64,000 nucleotides of DNA from JARRNJ01 sp037385045 (GTDB taxonomy: Bacteria > Pseudomonadota > Gammaproteobacteria > JASBUN01), in assembly GCA_037385045.1 (NCBI GenBank), contig JARRNJ010000017.1, positions 1 through 64,000 of the forward strand. The letters run 5' to 3'. The notes below the pieces were generated by a model that saw only the letters and a list, made by a program, of their open reading frames with translations, did no database searches and was not told the DNA's origin. Below are positions 18,371 to 27,032 of the stretch, piece by piece (the stretch's first letter is position 1; every line of letters begins with the position of its first letter). The position numbers and the translations under genes are program-made.

Positions 18371-19335
18371 ACGAGCCCGGCTCTGAAGTCGCACAACTGC
18401 ACTGGCTGCTCGGCATCCTGCAGAACGTCGACGTAGGGCTTGTCGTCCTCGACCGCAATTGCCGGATCAAGCTGTGGAATGGATTTATGGAGAACCACAG
18501 CGGCGTGTCTGCCGGCCACGCTATGGAACGGGATGTGTTCGAGTTGGTGCCGGAGCTCCCACGCGACTGGCTGCAGCGCAAAATGGCGTCGGTGTCGCTG
18601 CTCGAGACCAGCGCCTACTCCACCTGGCAGCAGCGCCCCTATCTGCTCAAGTTCCATAGTTATCGGCCGGTGACAGGTCGTTCACAATGGATGTACCAGA
18701 ACGTCACGCTATTTCCGCTGACGTCGCCACAGGGCCAGGTCGAACACGTGTGCATGATGCTGTACGACGTGACCGACATGGCCCTCGACGAGCAGGAACT
18801 GCTGCGTACCAACCAGGAGCTGGAGCGCCTCAGCCGCACCGATGGTCTCACGGGGCTCTATAACCGCCGCACCTGGGAAGACATGCTGCGAAGCGAATTT
18901 CGCCGCCACCAACGCAGCCACCAGCCGGGCGCGTTGGTGATGTTTGATATCGATCACTTCAAACATATTAACGACACCTATGGGCATCCCGCCGGCGACG
19001 CCGTGTTGCAGCGGGTGGCGGAAGTGGTGCGCGATACAAAACGTGAAACGGACATCGCCGGGCGTTACGGCGGTGAAGAGTTTGCCATTATCCTGCTGGA
19101 TACCGACGACCAAGGTGCAATGCGCTTCGCTGAACGTCTGCGCAAGGCCATAGCGGCGGCCACCGTCAGAACTGATGGCAAGGAAATCAGCTTCACCATC
19201 AGCCTTGGCGTCGCCGGCATCGTCCATGTCGAAGGAGCGACGTACAGCCATTGGCTGAAAGCGGTCGACCAGGCCTTGTATCGTTCAAAAGAGGGCGGCC
19301 GTAACCGTACCACGGTGTACAGCGGGCCCACCTGA
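18367..19335 (+). CDS. PAS-GGDEF diguanylate cyclase
   Basis: Cytoplasmic protein of 322 residues with a PAS domain (about 8-135), a linking helix and a GGDEF domain (about 155-320). The active-site motif is GGEEF (about residue 235), and an RxxD inhibitory site (RETD) lies five residues before it, so it should make c-di-GMP under product inhibition. It starts with GTG overlapping the stop of the response regulator-CheC gene. Together with the upstream HD-GYP protein this gives synthesis and breakdown in one locus. Confidence 0.93.
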   Translation: MNEPGSEVAQLHWLLGILQNVDVGLVVLDRNCRIKLWNGFMENHSGVSAGHAMERDVFELVPELPRDWLQRKMASVSLLETSAYSTWQQRPYLLKFHSYRPVTGRSQWMYQNVTLFPLTSPQGQVEHVCMMLYDVTDMALDEQELLRTNQELERLSRTDGLTGLYNRRTWEDMLRSEFRRHQRSHQPGALVMFDIDHFKHINDTYGHPAGDAVLQRVAEVVRDTKRETDIAGRYGGEEFAIILLDTDDQGAMRFAERLRKAIAAATVRTDGKEISFTISLGVAGIVHVEGATYSHWLKAVDQALYRSKEGGRNRTTVYSGPT

Positions 19336-19995
19336 GGCGCGACGGCCGCTTATCACTATTCGCCTCTGACGGCTGTGCCGAAACGGCAGCCCGCGCGCGG
19401 ACCTTGGGACTTCGCCTGGCACTCGTGGCTCCGGGTCCGGACGTCAGATCCGGTCGTCATCATTGCAAAGCATCGCCGTGTCTCAGTGTCGGTTGACGCT
19501 CTGGTCGTGGCGCGACAACTTTCCGCACGCCGCCGCAGCGGATTTTCTTCCGTGTTGACGCTACGAAATCCACTTCTGCCACAGGACCGGGCAGGTGCCC
19601 GGTCGCGTCATGTGCTTGGTGTTGCACGGCATCCGTACGCACGTCCTTTGATCGGGGCCTGGTAGGCCGTAGCGATAGCGGTTGACCGCGATGCACCCGG
19701 GGTTTGGCGTGGTGCGGGTTATCGCCGCGGAATCAGCATAACGGTTTCGTTATATGGTGATGAATTCCTTCGCGCCAATCCGGCACGCGTGTCGCGTGGA
19801 CCTGGGCCCCTCCGCGCGGTCAGCTTCCATAGGTTGTGCCAATAGGTGGTATATGGTGATAGCTATTTGTAATACCAATTGTCCTCGACTAATGTAACAG
19901 TCGCGTTCGGTGGGGGTCGCGCCAATCGGAGTCGCCGGGCAGTGACGGTTTCGGCTGGTGATCGATGTGCGGGTGCTCTCGGTCGGAGTACTGAA
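19336..19995. other. Gene-free intergenic region
   Basis: About 660 bases between the diguanylate cyclase and glcF. I see no gene, tRNA or clear terminator. The right end is more AT-rich (about 19740-19880) and probably carries the glcF promoter. Confidence 0.4.
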
Positions 19996-21291
19996 ATGAA
20001 AGTCGAGTTGGCTGAAGCTTATCGGGATACGGAGCGCGGTCGAATGGCGCAGGAACTTCTGTCGCCCTGCGTTCAATGCGGCCAGTGCACATTCAGATGT
20101 CCCACCTTCCGTCTTCTTGATGACGAGTGGGACGGACCGCGAGGCCGAATATTTCTGATCAAGCAGTTTCTCGAGGGCAGGGAGCCGACCCTGCATTTGC
20201 TGCCACCCGCGTATACGTTGAAGACATTGCAGGGTCGGTCGCTAAGTGCCAATCTCCAGCTTCATCTCGACCGCTGCCTGACGTGCCGGTCCTGCGAAAC
20301 CAGTTGTCCGGAAGGGGTGCGTTACGGCCGCCTGCTCGACATCGGCCGGGAGCTGGTGGAAAAAGTGGTGCACCGTCCGCTCAAGGAACGGATTGCGCGC
20401 CGTGTAGTGCGATCCGTTGTTTCGCACAGACGCAGGTTCACGGCCCTGTTGCGGACCGGCCAATTGCTGCGCAACCTCCTGCCCGGTGAGTTGCGCGCCA
20501 GGATTCCCGTCCGGCGCGGGGCGGGAGCATGGCCCGACGGCGCTCATACCAGGACCATGCTCGTATGGCAGGGGTGCGTCCAGCCGGCTCTGGCGCCCGA
20601 TATCAATGCTGCGGCGGCGCGAGTGCTCGATCGCTTCGCGATTCGGCTCACGCCGGCGGCAGGCGGCTGCTGTGGCGCCATCAGCCAGCATATGGCGGCG
20701 GACCAGGAGGCGCACGCCATTATGCGCAAGACGATTGACGCGCTCTGGCCCGCGGTGGAGGGCGGTGTCGAAGCGATTGTAGTCACGGCGAGCGGGTGCG
20801 GCATGCATTTGCGCGATTACGGCCAACTGTTGGCTGACGACCCGCGCTACAGTGCGAAGGCGCGACGCATTTCCGCGTTGACCAAGGACATTGCCGAAGT
20901 GGTCGCCGAGGAATGGCGCGACGGCGTCGTTGGTGAACTCCCCGCGCCGCGGCGGCCGCACCGGATTGCCTTTCAATCCTCGTGCAGCCTGCAGCACGGC
21001 GAGAAATTGAACGGCGTGGTGGAGAGGCTGCTGGAACGTGCCGGATTCAAATTGATGCCGGTTGCCTATCCGTTCATGTGCTGCGGCGCGGCCGGCACAT
21101 ATTCAATCCTGCAGCGGGAACTGTCCTCCGGGTTGCGTGCGCGCAAGCTGGAGACATTGCTTCACGGCCGGCCGCGGATCATCGCCACGGCCAATATCGG
21201 CTGCCTCGTTCATCTCGCGCAAGTTGCTCCCGTGCCCGTCCATCATTGGATCGAGCTGGTCGACGAAGCCTTCGCCGCCGCCGGCAGGTGA
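19996..21291 (+). CDS. glcF: Glycolate oxidase iron-sulfur subunit-like protein
   Basis: Protein of 431 residues with two N-terminal 4Fe-4S motifs (Cys25, 28, 31, 35 and Cys94, 97, 100, 104) and two CCG domains (GGCCGA and MCCGAAG) in the C-terminal half, the layout of GlcF and related (S)-2-hydroxy-acid oxidase subunits. It would carry electrons from a flavoprotein subunit to the quinone pool. No glcD or glcE lies beside it, so the partner is elsewhere or this is a GlcF-like paralogue. The start at 19996 follows a GGAG ribosome-binding site and opens with residues typical of the family. Confidence 0.85.
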   Translation: MKVELAEAYRDTERGRMAQELLSPCVQCGQCTFRCPTFRLLDDEWDGPRGRIFLIKQFLEGREPTLHLLPPAYTLKTLQGRSLSANLQLHLDRCLTCRSCETSCPEGVRYGRLLDIGRELVEKVVHRPLKERIARRVVRSVVSHRRRFTALLRTGQLLRNLLPGELRARIPVRRGAGAWPDGAHTRTMLVWQGCVQPALAPDINAAAARVLDRFAIRLTPAAGGCCGAISQHMAADQEAHAIMRKTIDALWPAVEGGVEAIVVTASGCGMHLRDYGQLLADDPRYSAKARRISALTKDIAEVVAEEWRDGVVGELPAPRRPHRIAFQSSCSLQHGEKLNGVVERLLERAGFKLMPVAYPFMCCGAAGTYSILQRELSSGLRARKLETLLHGRPRIIATANIGCLVHLAQVAPVPVHHWIELVDEAFAAAGR

Positions 21292-21481
21292 CGGCGCCCG
21301 GCGGCTCACACGCCTAACTCCGGCAGGATCCAGCCAACACTGTGCCGACAGCCATTCTCGCTCGTGGACCACAGCCGGTTCGGCTTTCGGGTTGGAGCCG
21401 GGGTGAGCACCTGCCGACGCAGGATCCGGTTTCCGAAAGATAGTCACCTCGTGCTTCGCGGTGTGAGAGCGGCAAACCAAT

Positions 21482-22423
21482 TCAGACGACGTAGTTCATG
21501 GTCTGTTGCGTGGATCTGTCCGTGGTCCATTCGGCTGCCATCGCCGCGAACGCCTGGCAGGCGGGGCTCTTGTAGGCGGTCTTGCGGCAGATCAGGCTCA
21601 CCGCGTGGTGCGGCAGGTTCGGCAGCAAGGCAATCGAGCGCAGACCGTGCTGCGTGCGGGCAATGGTGCTCGGCAGTATAGTGGCGAGGCGCCCGAGGCG
21701 AACAATTTCGACAATCACGCTGAGTGAGGTGGCGTCAATCGCAACTGTGGGCTTGATGTCATGGTCGAGGCAATAAAGATCGATGTGGCGCCGCAGTGCG
21801 TAGTCGGTGTTGAACAGCACCAACGGTTCCTCCTCCAAGGCGTGTTTGTTCAACGGACCCTGGTGGTCGGCGAGTGGATGCTCGGCGCCGACGGTAAAGC
21901 TGAGCGGTTCAATGAACAGGATTTCGCTTTCCACTTCTTCGGAACTGCTCTCCGTTGAGACCGTGCTGCTGAAGGCGATGCCCAGATCGATTCGGTCCTC
22001 AACCAGTGCGCTCCTGATGCCGTCCTGGGGCATTTCCAACGTTGTCACGGTAATACCGGGATACCGCGAGTTGAATCTGTCCAGCAAAGACATCGTCAGA
22101 TAGTCGGTGATCGGTGTCATCGCAAGCCGGATGGAACCGCGGCTCAGGTCGTTGAGTTCGTGCACGGCGCGTTTTGCGGCATCCAATTCGCCCAGGGCGC
22201 GACGCGCGTGGTACAGGTAGACCTCACCCGCTGCCGTCAGTCGCACCGTGCGTCCGGACCGGTCGAGCAACTGTACGTCCAGCAGCTCTTCCAATTGTTT
22301 TATTTGCTGCGAGAGCGTTGGCTGAGATACGTAAAGCGCTTCCGCTGCGCGCGTAAAGCTATGGCGTTCCGCGACCGCAAGCAAGTAACGGATCGAGCGG
22401 GGGAAGAGCGCTTTCGGTTCCAT
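21482..22423 (-). CDS. cynR: LysR-type regulator, CynR-like
   Basis: LysR regulator of 313 residues: winged helix-turn-helix at about 8-67 (RAAEALYVSQPTLSQQIKQL) and a two-lobed effector domain at about 95-300. It is divergent from cynS, as CynR is in other bacteria, so it probably activates cyanase in response to cyanate. The ATG at 22423 has an AGGAG ribosome-binding site; a TTG two codons upstream is the alternative. The name rests on context and overall similarity rather than on a diagnostic residue. Confidence 0.8.
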   Translation of the reverse strand: MEPKALFPRSIRYLLAVAERHSFTRAAEALYVSQPTLSQQIKQLEELLDVQLLDRSGRTVRLTAAGEVYLYHARRALGELDAAKRAVHELNDLSRGSIRLAMTPITDYLTMSLLDRFNSRYPGITVTTLEMPQDGIRSALVEDRIDLGIAFSSTVSTESSSEEVESEILFIEPLSFTVGAEHPLADHQGPLNKHALEEEPLVLFNTDYALRRHIDLYCLDHDIKPTVAIDATSLSVIVEIVRLGRLATILPSTIARTQHGLRSIALLPNLPHHAVSLICRKTAYKSPACQAFAAMAAEWTTDRSTQQTMNYVV

Positions 22424-22959
22424 AGACAACTCCTATAGCGCGCATCGGTAATTAGTCTTGGAAAACGATATTTGCATAGTCCATAGTCGTCCGCAATAGA
22501 AACTCATGACGGTATTGGCAAACGTAAATACATAGTCCCGGCCAGAACGAGAACAACAGAAATCAAGTATGTATGAATATTCGAATTTACTTCGAGCGGT
22601 GACCAGCTCGGGCTGGTGGCGCGCTGTTGCCGCACGCAAGGGTGCGGGACGGCGTGTGGCACCGCGCGTTGCGCCGTCCCGGATCTTCATTGCGGTGACC
22701 GCGCTGCTGACTTGCGGGTTTGCCCGTGGCGCGGGGGAACGGCTGCGACGCGTCCAGGGCAGGAGAGTATTTCGTGCGCGCTTCTGTCTACCGACGGCCT
22801 TGTCGGTGACGGGGCTTTCTCCGAGTGTGAGCCGGAGGCTTCTCTGTTGCTGAGAGAAGCCCACCCGGCTCTCTTTTTTTCGGGTCCTGCGGGCTGTAGA
22901 GCGGACCTGAACGCACACGGTCGTATTTTGACTTGATCAACACGCAAGGAGCGTGCCCG
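22424..22959. other. Long cynR-cynS intergenic region, structured leader
   Basis: This is unusually long for a divergent LysR-target pair (536 bases). It contains an inverted repeat of nine perfect pairs (GGGACGGCG at 22646-22654, CGCCGTCCC at 22672-22680) and, further right, the terminator-like hairpin listed separately. Small open frames exist but none looks like a real gene. The AT-rich left end (22440-22580) is the likely site of CynR binding and of both promoters. Confidence 0.5.
22829..22880 (+). terminator. Intrinsic terminator in the cynS leader
   Basis: Strong hairpin on the plus strand: the 5' arm at 22829-22845 (GAGCCGG then AGGCTTCTCT) pairs with the 3' arm at 22852-22872 (AGAGAAGCC, a short bulge, CCGGCTC), and a run of seven T follows at 22874-22880. 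It lies about 80 bases before the cynS start with no coding gene upstream on this strand, so it either ends a small RNA or works as an attenuator. Confidence 0.75.
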
Positions 22960-23400
22960 ATGAATAAAGCGGACATGAAAGAAGCCATTCTTCAGGCCAA
23001 ATCTGAAAAGAATCTGAGCTGGGAGGCGCTGGCGGAAGTTGCGGGTGTGGCGCCGGAATACCTGTGTTCGGCTTGTTTTGGAATGAATCATCTTGAGCAG
23101 CGGCACGCCGATGCGCTCGCCAAAGTGTTGGGCCTGGGCGGTGAAGTAGCGACTGCGCTGCAGCAATTTCCGCATAAGACGTGGAGCCAGACGGTTCCAA
23201 CCGACCCTGTGATTTACCGTTTGTACGAAATCATGGGCGTCTATGGCGAGACCATCAAGGCGCTGATTCATGAGAAGTTCGGCGACGGCATCATGAGCGC
23301 CATTGATTTCAGCATGGCCGTCGCCAAGCAGGAAGACCCGAAGGGCGATCGGGTCGTGGTAACCATGAGCGGCAAGTTCCTGCCCTACAGGTCGTGGTAG
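22960..23400 (+). CDS. cynS: Cyanate hydratase (cyanase)
   Basis: Enzyme of 146 residues that converts cyanate and bicarbonate to ammonia and carbon dioxide. The N-terminal helical domain (about 1-75) and the C-terminal decamer-forming domain are both complete. The catalytic triad of the family is present as Arg87, Glu90 and Ser113, inside the conserved blocks YRLYEIMGVYG and HEKFGDGIMSAIDFSM. The length matches bacterial cyanases. AAGGAG precedes the start. It sits close to thiocyanate-hydrolase genes, which fits detoxification or use of thiocyanate and cyanate. Confidence 0.97.
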   Translation: MNKADMKEAILQAKSEKNLSWEALAEVAGVAPEYLCSACFGMNHLEQRHADALAKVLGLGGEVATALQQFPHKTWSQTVPTDPVIYRLYEIMGVYGETIKALIHEKFGDGIMSAIDFSMAVAKQEDPKGDRVVVTMSGKFLPYRSW

Positions 23401-23580
23401 CGCGATTGATGCGCGGCGCGGTTGGGCCCATCGCAGGCTTGGGGCGGGTTTGGCGGTGAGAGCAACGCGATGTCGATCGACCTGTCTTTTCATGCGTCAA
23501 CCAACTGCGACGGATGGTCAGTCGGCTCGTCGACCGCGAAGCCCAAACCCTATTTTCAAACGTGACATGTAAGGTGAAGC

Positions 23581-24402
23581 ATGGTGGCTTCGGATCCTCA
23601 TCGTTTCGTTAATCAACTTGACCAGGCGGCCCTGGAAGGGTTGATAGGCCGGCTGGAGGGCCGTGCCCAGGATGCCGTGTTTGCGAGGCTGTTGGAACGA
23701 TATGCGGGTCAGTTGCCATTGGACCGCTCGGCGCAGGTGCTGGAGGTTGGCTGCGGAACCGGCGCGACCCTGCGCGCCCTGGCGCGCCGGAATGACTTCG
23801 TCGGCAAGGCGGTGGGGGTGGACCAGTGTCTTCCGTTCATAAACGCAGCCAACGCGTTTGCGCAAGCCGAGAATATCGACGACCGGATTACTTTCCTTGT
23901 CGGTGATGCCCACAACCTGGATTTTCCCGGCGGGAGTTTCGACGTGGTCATCGCCCATACCGTGATCAGTCATGTCACCGACCCGATGACGATGCTGAGC
24001 GAAATGGCGCGGGTCGTGCGGCCCGGCGGCACCGTTGTTATCCTGGATGGCGACTATGCTTCGTTGACCTACGCCTTTCCCGACCACAGCTTTGGTCACC
24101 AAATGGACGCCGCCCTCGCGACCGCCAGCTTCAACAATCCGCGAATTATGCGCGACCTGCCCCGGCTGTTGCCACAGTTTGGGCTGCGTCCCGAGCAAGC
24201 GTGGGGCGACGCCGTTGTGGAGATTGGTGCGAGCAGCTATTTCAAGTCATTTGCTGAAACCTACGCCCCATACGTTAAGAGAGCGGGCCTCCTGCCGGCG
24301 CAGGCGGTCGACGTTTGGCTGAAAGAACAGCTGCAGGCCATGGAGGACGGGACGTTTTTCGCCGCGTGTAACTACTATACGTACCTGTCATGTCCGCGCT
24401 AA
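23581..24402 (+). CDS. SAM-dependent methyltransferase, class I
   Basis: Methyltransferase of 273 residues with motif I VLEVGCGTGAT (about 53-63), an acidic motif after strand 2 (GVDQ), GDAHNLDF and a post-motif RPGGTVVILDGD. This is the UbiE/Methyltransf_11-type fold. The substrate is unknown. It lies between cyanase and the thiocyanate-hydrolase genes on the same strand with gaps of 180 and 420 bases, so it may belong to the locus, but that is inference. Confidence 0.85.
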   Translation: MVASDPHRFVNQLDQAALEGLIGRLEGRAQDAVFARLLERYAGQLPLDRSAQVLEVGCGTGATLRALARRNDFVGKAVGVDQCLPFINAANAFAQAENIDDRITFLVGDAHNLDFPGGSFDVVIAHTVISHVTDPMTMLSEMARVVRPGGTVVILDGDYASLTYAFPDHSFGHQMDAALATASFNNPRIMRDLPRLLPQFGLRPEQAWGDAVVEIGASSYFKSFAETYAPYVKRAGLLPAQAVDVWLKEQLQAMEDGTFFAACNYYTYLSCPR

Positions 24403-24822
24403 GGCGTTTCGGCGCATCCGGCGGCGCAGACGCTGACGGGTGCCGGACCCGTTTGCGTGACGCCGTGAGCGATAATCGCCGCCTATGGCGGCCATTGGAA
24501 TTACATCTTGGATAATCAGGGGAATTTTGCCTAGATTGGTGACACGTCCCACGTGCGGTTTCCCTGGTCCCGATCCTGCGGCATGGGCGTTCAAACAACA
24601 AGGCCGCCGGCGACACCGCAGTGGGGCAGCACCGAGCGTGACACAGCGCCCGGACTGGCCAGAGCCGGTGGCGCTGAAGTGCAAATTGCCGCGGCCCGGC
24701 TCCAAACATAGTTCGGTACTTCGCGCAACGGCTGCACGGTGATCGGAGCCCGTATCGTGGTCGCCCAGCGGTACGCCGCACCTATCGGGCTTGTGAACGC
24801 AATTGATGAGGTACAGATTGCG
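24403..24822. other. Intergenic region before scnA
   Basis: No gene is supported in these 420 bases. An in-frame extension of scnA reaches back to about 24739 but lacks a ribosome-binding site and goes beyond the usual family length. Confidence 0.35.
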
Positions 24823-25191
24823 ATGACTAACCATCAAGACGATGTCATACAAGACGCAAAAATGGCGATGAACACGGGTCGTGTGAACCACCCGCACGGG
24901 CAGATCGGCGAGGCGAGGTTCAAGCAGGGTGATCACGTCCGAATCAGGGATTTGCGCGATGTCTTCCATTCGCGGGCGTTGGCCTACAAACCAGGCACCG
25001 TCGGTACGGTGGCGGATGTGAAGCGAGAATCCGCCGCGGGAGCCGCCGCGGCGGCGCGGGGCGACGCACAAGTGGAGTGGTACTACAGCGTGATATTCAA
25101 ACAAAGGGATCTTTGGCCAGATGATGGCGACACGGGCAGGGATGACACCCTGGAGACCGAGCTTCCAGAGCGCTATCTCGAAGAGATGTAA
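24823..25191 (+). CDS. scnA: Thiocyanate hydrolase alpha subunit-like protein
   Basis: Protein of 122 residues. It matches the alpha subunit of thiocyanate hydrolase, which corresponds to the C-terminal SH3-like half of nitrile hydratase beta: FKQGDHVRIRDL near the start of the barrel, a central GTVGTV turn, EWYYSVIFKQRDLWP, and the end block DDTLETELPERYLEEM. As I recall, the Thiobacillus thioparus alpha subunit is about 126 residues, so the length fits. Thiocyanate hydrolase converts thiocyanate to carbonyl sulfide and ammonia, using a cobalt site in the gamma subunit. The next gene here, gamma, is broken, so an active enzyme from this operon is doubtful. Confidence 0.8.
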   Translation: MTNHQDDVIQDAKMAMNTGRVNHPHGQIGEARFKQGDHVRIRDLRDVFHSRALAYKPGTVGTVADVKRESAAGAAAAARGDAQVEWYYSVIFKQRDLWPDDGDTGRDDTLETELPERYLEEM

Positions 25192-25231
25192 TGCCGCTGA
25201 CCGGCGTCGTGGCACGCGAGAGGAAATCGCG

Positions 25232-25582
25232 ATGTCAGAAAACCGGCATGAGCGGGCGCCGATGGTGGGTGAGGTCAGTGACCTTGAAGTTCGGGAGATG
25301 GCGGTGCGCTTTGTGGCGAAGGCCAGGCTGGATCCGGAGTTCGGTTTGCAGCTCCCTGCGGAGGTGGGGATACGGGTTGCGGACTCCAACCAGAAGACCC
25401 GCTACATGGCGACGCCGGTGCGTCCCGAAGGTACGGAAGAGTAGACCGAGGACCAACTGGCGGTAATCGCAACCGGCGGCTGCCTGATCGGGGTCGCGGT
25501 GCCCAAGCCCGGTGTTACGTCCAACACCCGGCGGCCGGTGCGTAAAGCGATTCCTCCGGTGCAGCACGGCCACGGTCATTGA
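25232..25582 (+). pseudogene. scnC: Degraded thiocyanate hydrolase gamma subunit gene
   Basis: The first 70 codons run from an ATG with a good ribosome-binding site to an amber codon at 25442-25444. The same frame continues for 45 more codons (TEDQLAVIATGG... to a His/Gly tail) up to TGA at 25580-25582. The N-terminus, the FVAKARLDPE block and the FGLQLPAEV/RVADSNQKTRY blocks resemble separate parts of the gamma subunit (about 243 residues, nitrile-hydratase-alpha-like). The intervening segments are missing, including the cobalt-binding CxLCSC motif. Two in-frame deletions plus a Trp-to-amber change would explain the sequence. Alternatives are sequencing or assembly error. A RiPP leader of the nitrile-hydratase type was considered and fits less well. 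Confidence 0.75.
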
Positions 25583-25608
25583 GCATGTCAGCTTGCGAGG
25601 AGTAAGCC

Positions 25609-26034
25609 ATGAGCAAATCGAAGATACTGGACAACAACGTCGACGACGATTGGCAGCCGGCGGACGTGAGGCCGATTGGCGTGCTTGAGGATGTACGCAC
25701 TCGCGGACGGACGTGGGAGGAGTTGGCTACGCAGTACGGCGTCACCAATCCCGATCCGCCGTGGCGTATCACATTGGATGCGACCTGCGATATGCTTGCG
25801 GCGGATTCGTGCGTCAAGCCCCATGAGGAGCGCGACGCGCAGGCGTGCGTTGTGCCGGTGCTCGAACGGCGGGCGGAGGAGGATGACCTGTCCGAGACGA
25901 TCTACGCCGACGTTCCTTTCCCGGAGCGGACGCTGCTGGCGCTGGCCCACTCTATGATTCGGCGCGGCCTGTTCGACGAGGAAGAACTGGCCCGCCGTAT
26001 GGAAGACGTCAGCCACCGCTTGAACAGCGTCTGA
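25609..26034 (+). CDS. scnB: Thiocyanate hydrolase beta subunit-like protein
   Basis: Protein of 141 residues resembling the beta subunit of thiocyanate hydrolase, the counterpart of the N-terminal half of nitrile hydratase beta. Recognisable parts are the WRITLDATCDMLA segment and the helical C-terminus PERTLLALAHSMIRRGLF followed by an acidic E-rich helix. It has an AGGAG ribosome-binding site. It completes an alpha-gamma-beta gene set; in T. thioparus I recall the order beta-alpha-gamma, so the order here differs. Without an intact gamma partner its role is uncertain. Confidence 0.65.
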   Translation: MSKSKILDNNVDDDWQPADVRPIGVLEDVRTRGRTWEELATQYGVTNPDPPWRITLDATCDMLAADSCVKPHEERDAQACVVPVLERRAEEDDLSETIYADVPFPERTLLALAHSMIRRGLFDEEELARRMEDVSHRLNSV

Positions 26035-26429
26035 CAGGGGCGCGGCCCGCCCGGTACGGCATGCTGAACCGCCAGGGAAGGCGCGCGGCTACCCCCCGGC
26101 CGAGGTAGCGTAGATCCGAAATTGGTGCGCCGGCACGATACGCCAGCGCATTCCGACGCGCCTGCGGATTACCGGAATTTCCTCCCCGCCTGGCGAACGA
26201 AGGTTCGCGGACCGGCCGTTCCGCCCGCCGGTGCGGTACGCCGCAACGGGGTCCAGTGCGCGCGGCTGCCTGTTTTGCAGCGCGTCTCGGCTCAATCCCT
26301 CCGTCGGTTTCCGCCTGGCGCTGCGGCGCCAACGACTGTCGCGGTATTTACGTGCGTACGGTCCGGGCTCCAGGGGGGGCGGTGCCGCGGCGGACGTTGT
26401 CCCAGGCGGCCAGCCGATAGATGCAACAG
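26035..26429. other. Gene-free intergenic region
   Basis: About 395 bases between scnB and the convergent cytochrome b gene. Open frames present on both strands show no family resemblance, and I see no terminator with a U-tract. Confidence 0.35.
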
Positions 26430-27032
26430 TCAGGGCCGCCGATCCCGTCCGGCCGACGTGTCATTTGTCAGCCCGGCGCGGCCGAAGATCGAACCGAACA
26501 CGTTGCTGCCGGTCAGCTGGTGTAACAACGCAAATCCGACATGACCAGCCCAGTAAACCCAAAGTGCGTCGGCGAAGAATTTGTGCGCCAGTACGTAGCG
26601 GGTGAAGGCAGCCGGGTCCTGTGGCGGCGCCGGCGGGCCCGAGGGAATCATGGCGTGGATGACCACGCCGGTGACGGCGCAGCCGCTGACGGCCAGGATG
26701 CCCAGGCCGTGCACGAAGCTCGACAATCCGGCCCGCCGCCCGGGGGGCGGCAGCCGGCGGCGCCACAGTCCAAGCACCTCGCTGGCGATTGCGCGAAAAG
26801 CGGCGCGATTCCAGGGAAACAGCAGTGCCAGGTCGTAGGCCGCGTAACTGTATAACCAGAACAGCAGCAGTACCAAACCAGTCACCAGGCCGATGTAGCG
26901 GTGGGGCGGGAAAAGAAACTGGGTACCCGGGTCGGACATGAACAGACCGGTGGCCTGCTGAAAGGTGATGGTCAGCACAATAGCCCAGTGCAGCAGCCGG
27001 CTCGCGGCGCTCCAGGTGGTTGTTTCCGTCAC
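26430..27032 (-). CDS. Cytochrome b561/b6-type membrane protein
   Basis: Membrane protein of 200 residues with four hydrophobic segments and paired histidines suited to bind two b-hemes (for example SRLLHWAIVLT at about 12-22, PPHRYIGLVTG near 45, SFVHGLGILA near 114, HVGFALLHQL near 170). It probably exchanges electrons with the quinone pool. The start is a GTG at 27032 chosen for its AAAGGAG ribosome-binding site five bases upstream. It is divergent from an SQR-like flavoprotein gene, and the two may be regulated together. Confidence 0.8.
   Translation of the reverse strand: MTETTTWSAASRLLHWAIVLTITFQQATGLFMSDPGTQFLFPPHRYIGLVTGLVLLLFWLYSYAAYDLALLFPWNRAAFRAIASEVLGLWRRRLPPPGRRAGLSSFVHGLGILAVSGCAVTGVVIHAMIPSGPPAPPQDPAAFTRYVLAHKFFADALWVYWAGHVGFALLHQLTGSNVFGSIFGRAGLTNDTSAGRDRRP

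Noticed and set aside
22569..22853. A 94-codon open frame in the cynR-cynS gap
   Set aside because: It is Arg-rich with no motif, ends inside the terminator stem and has no ribosome-binding site.
25442..25444. Amber codon read as pyrrolysine or by programmed readthrough
   Set aside because: The gene also lacks its metal-binding segment, so a simple nonsense change in a dead gene is the cheaper explanation. No recoding element is seen.
25232..25582. A nitrile-hydratase-type RiPP (NHLP) precursor with a GG cleavage site
   Set aside because: VIATGG looks like a leader end, but the genes on both sides are thiocyanate hydrolase subunits and both ends of the frame match the gamma subunit, so a degraded scnC explains more. 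No RiPP-modifying enzyme is nearby.
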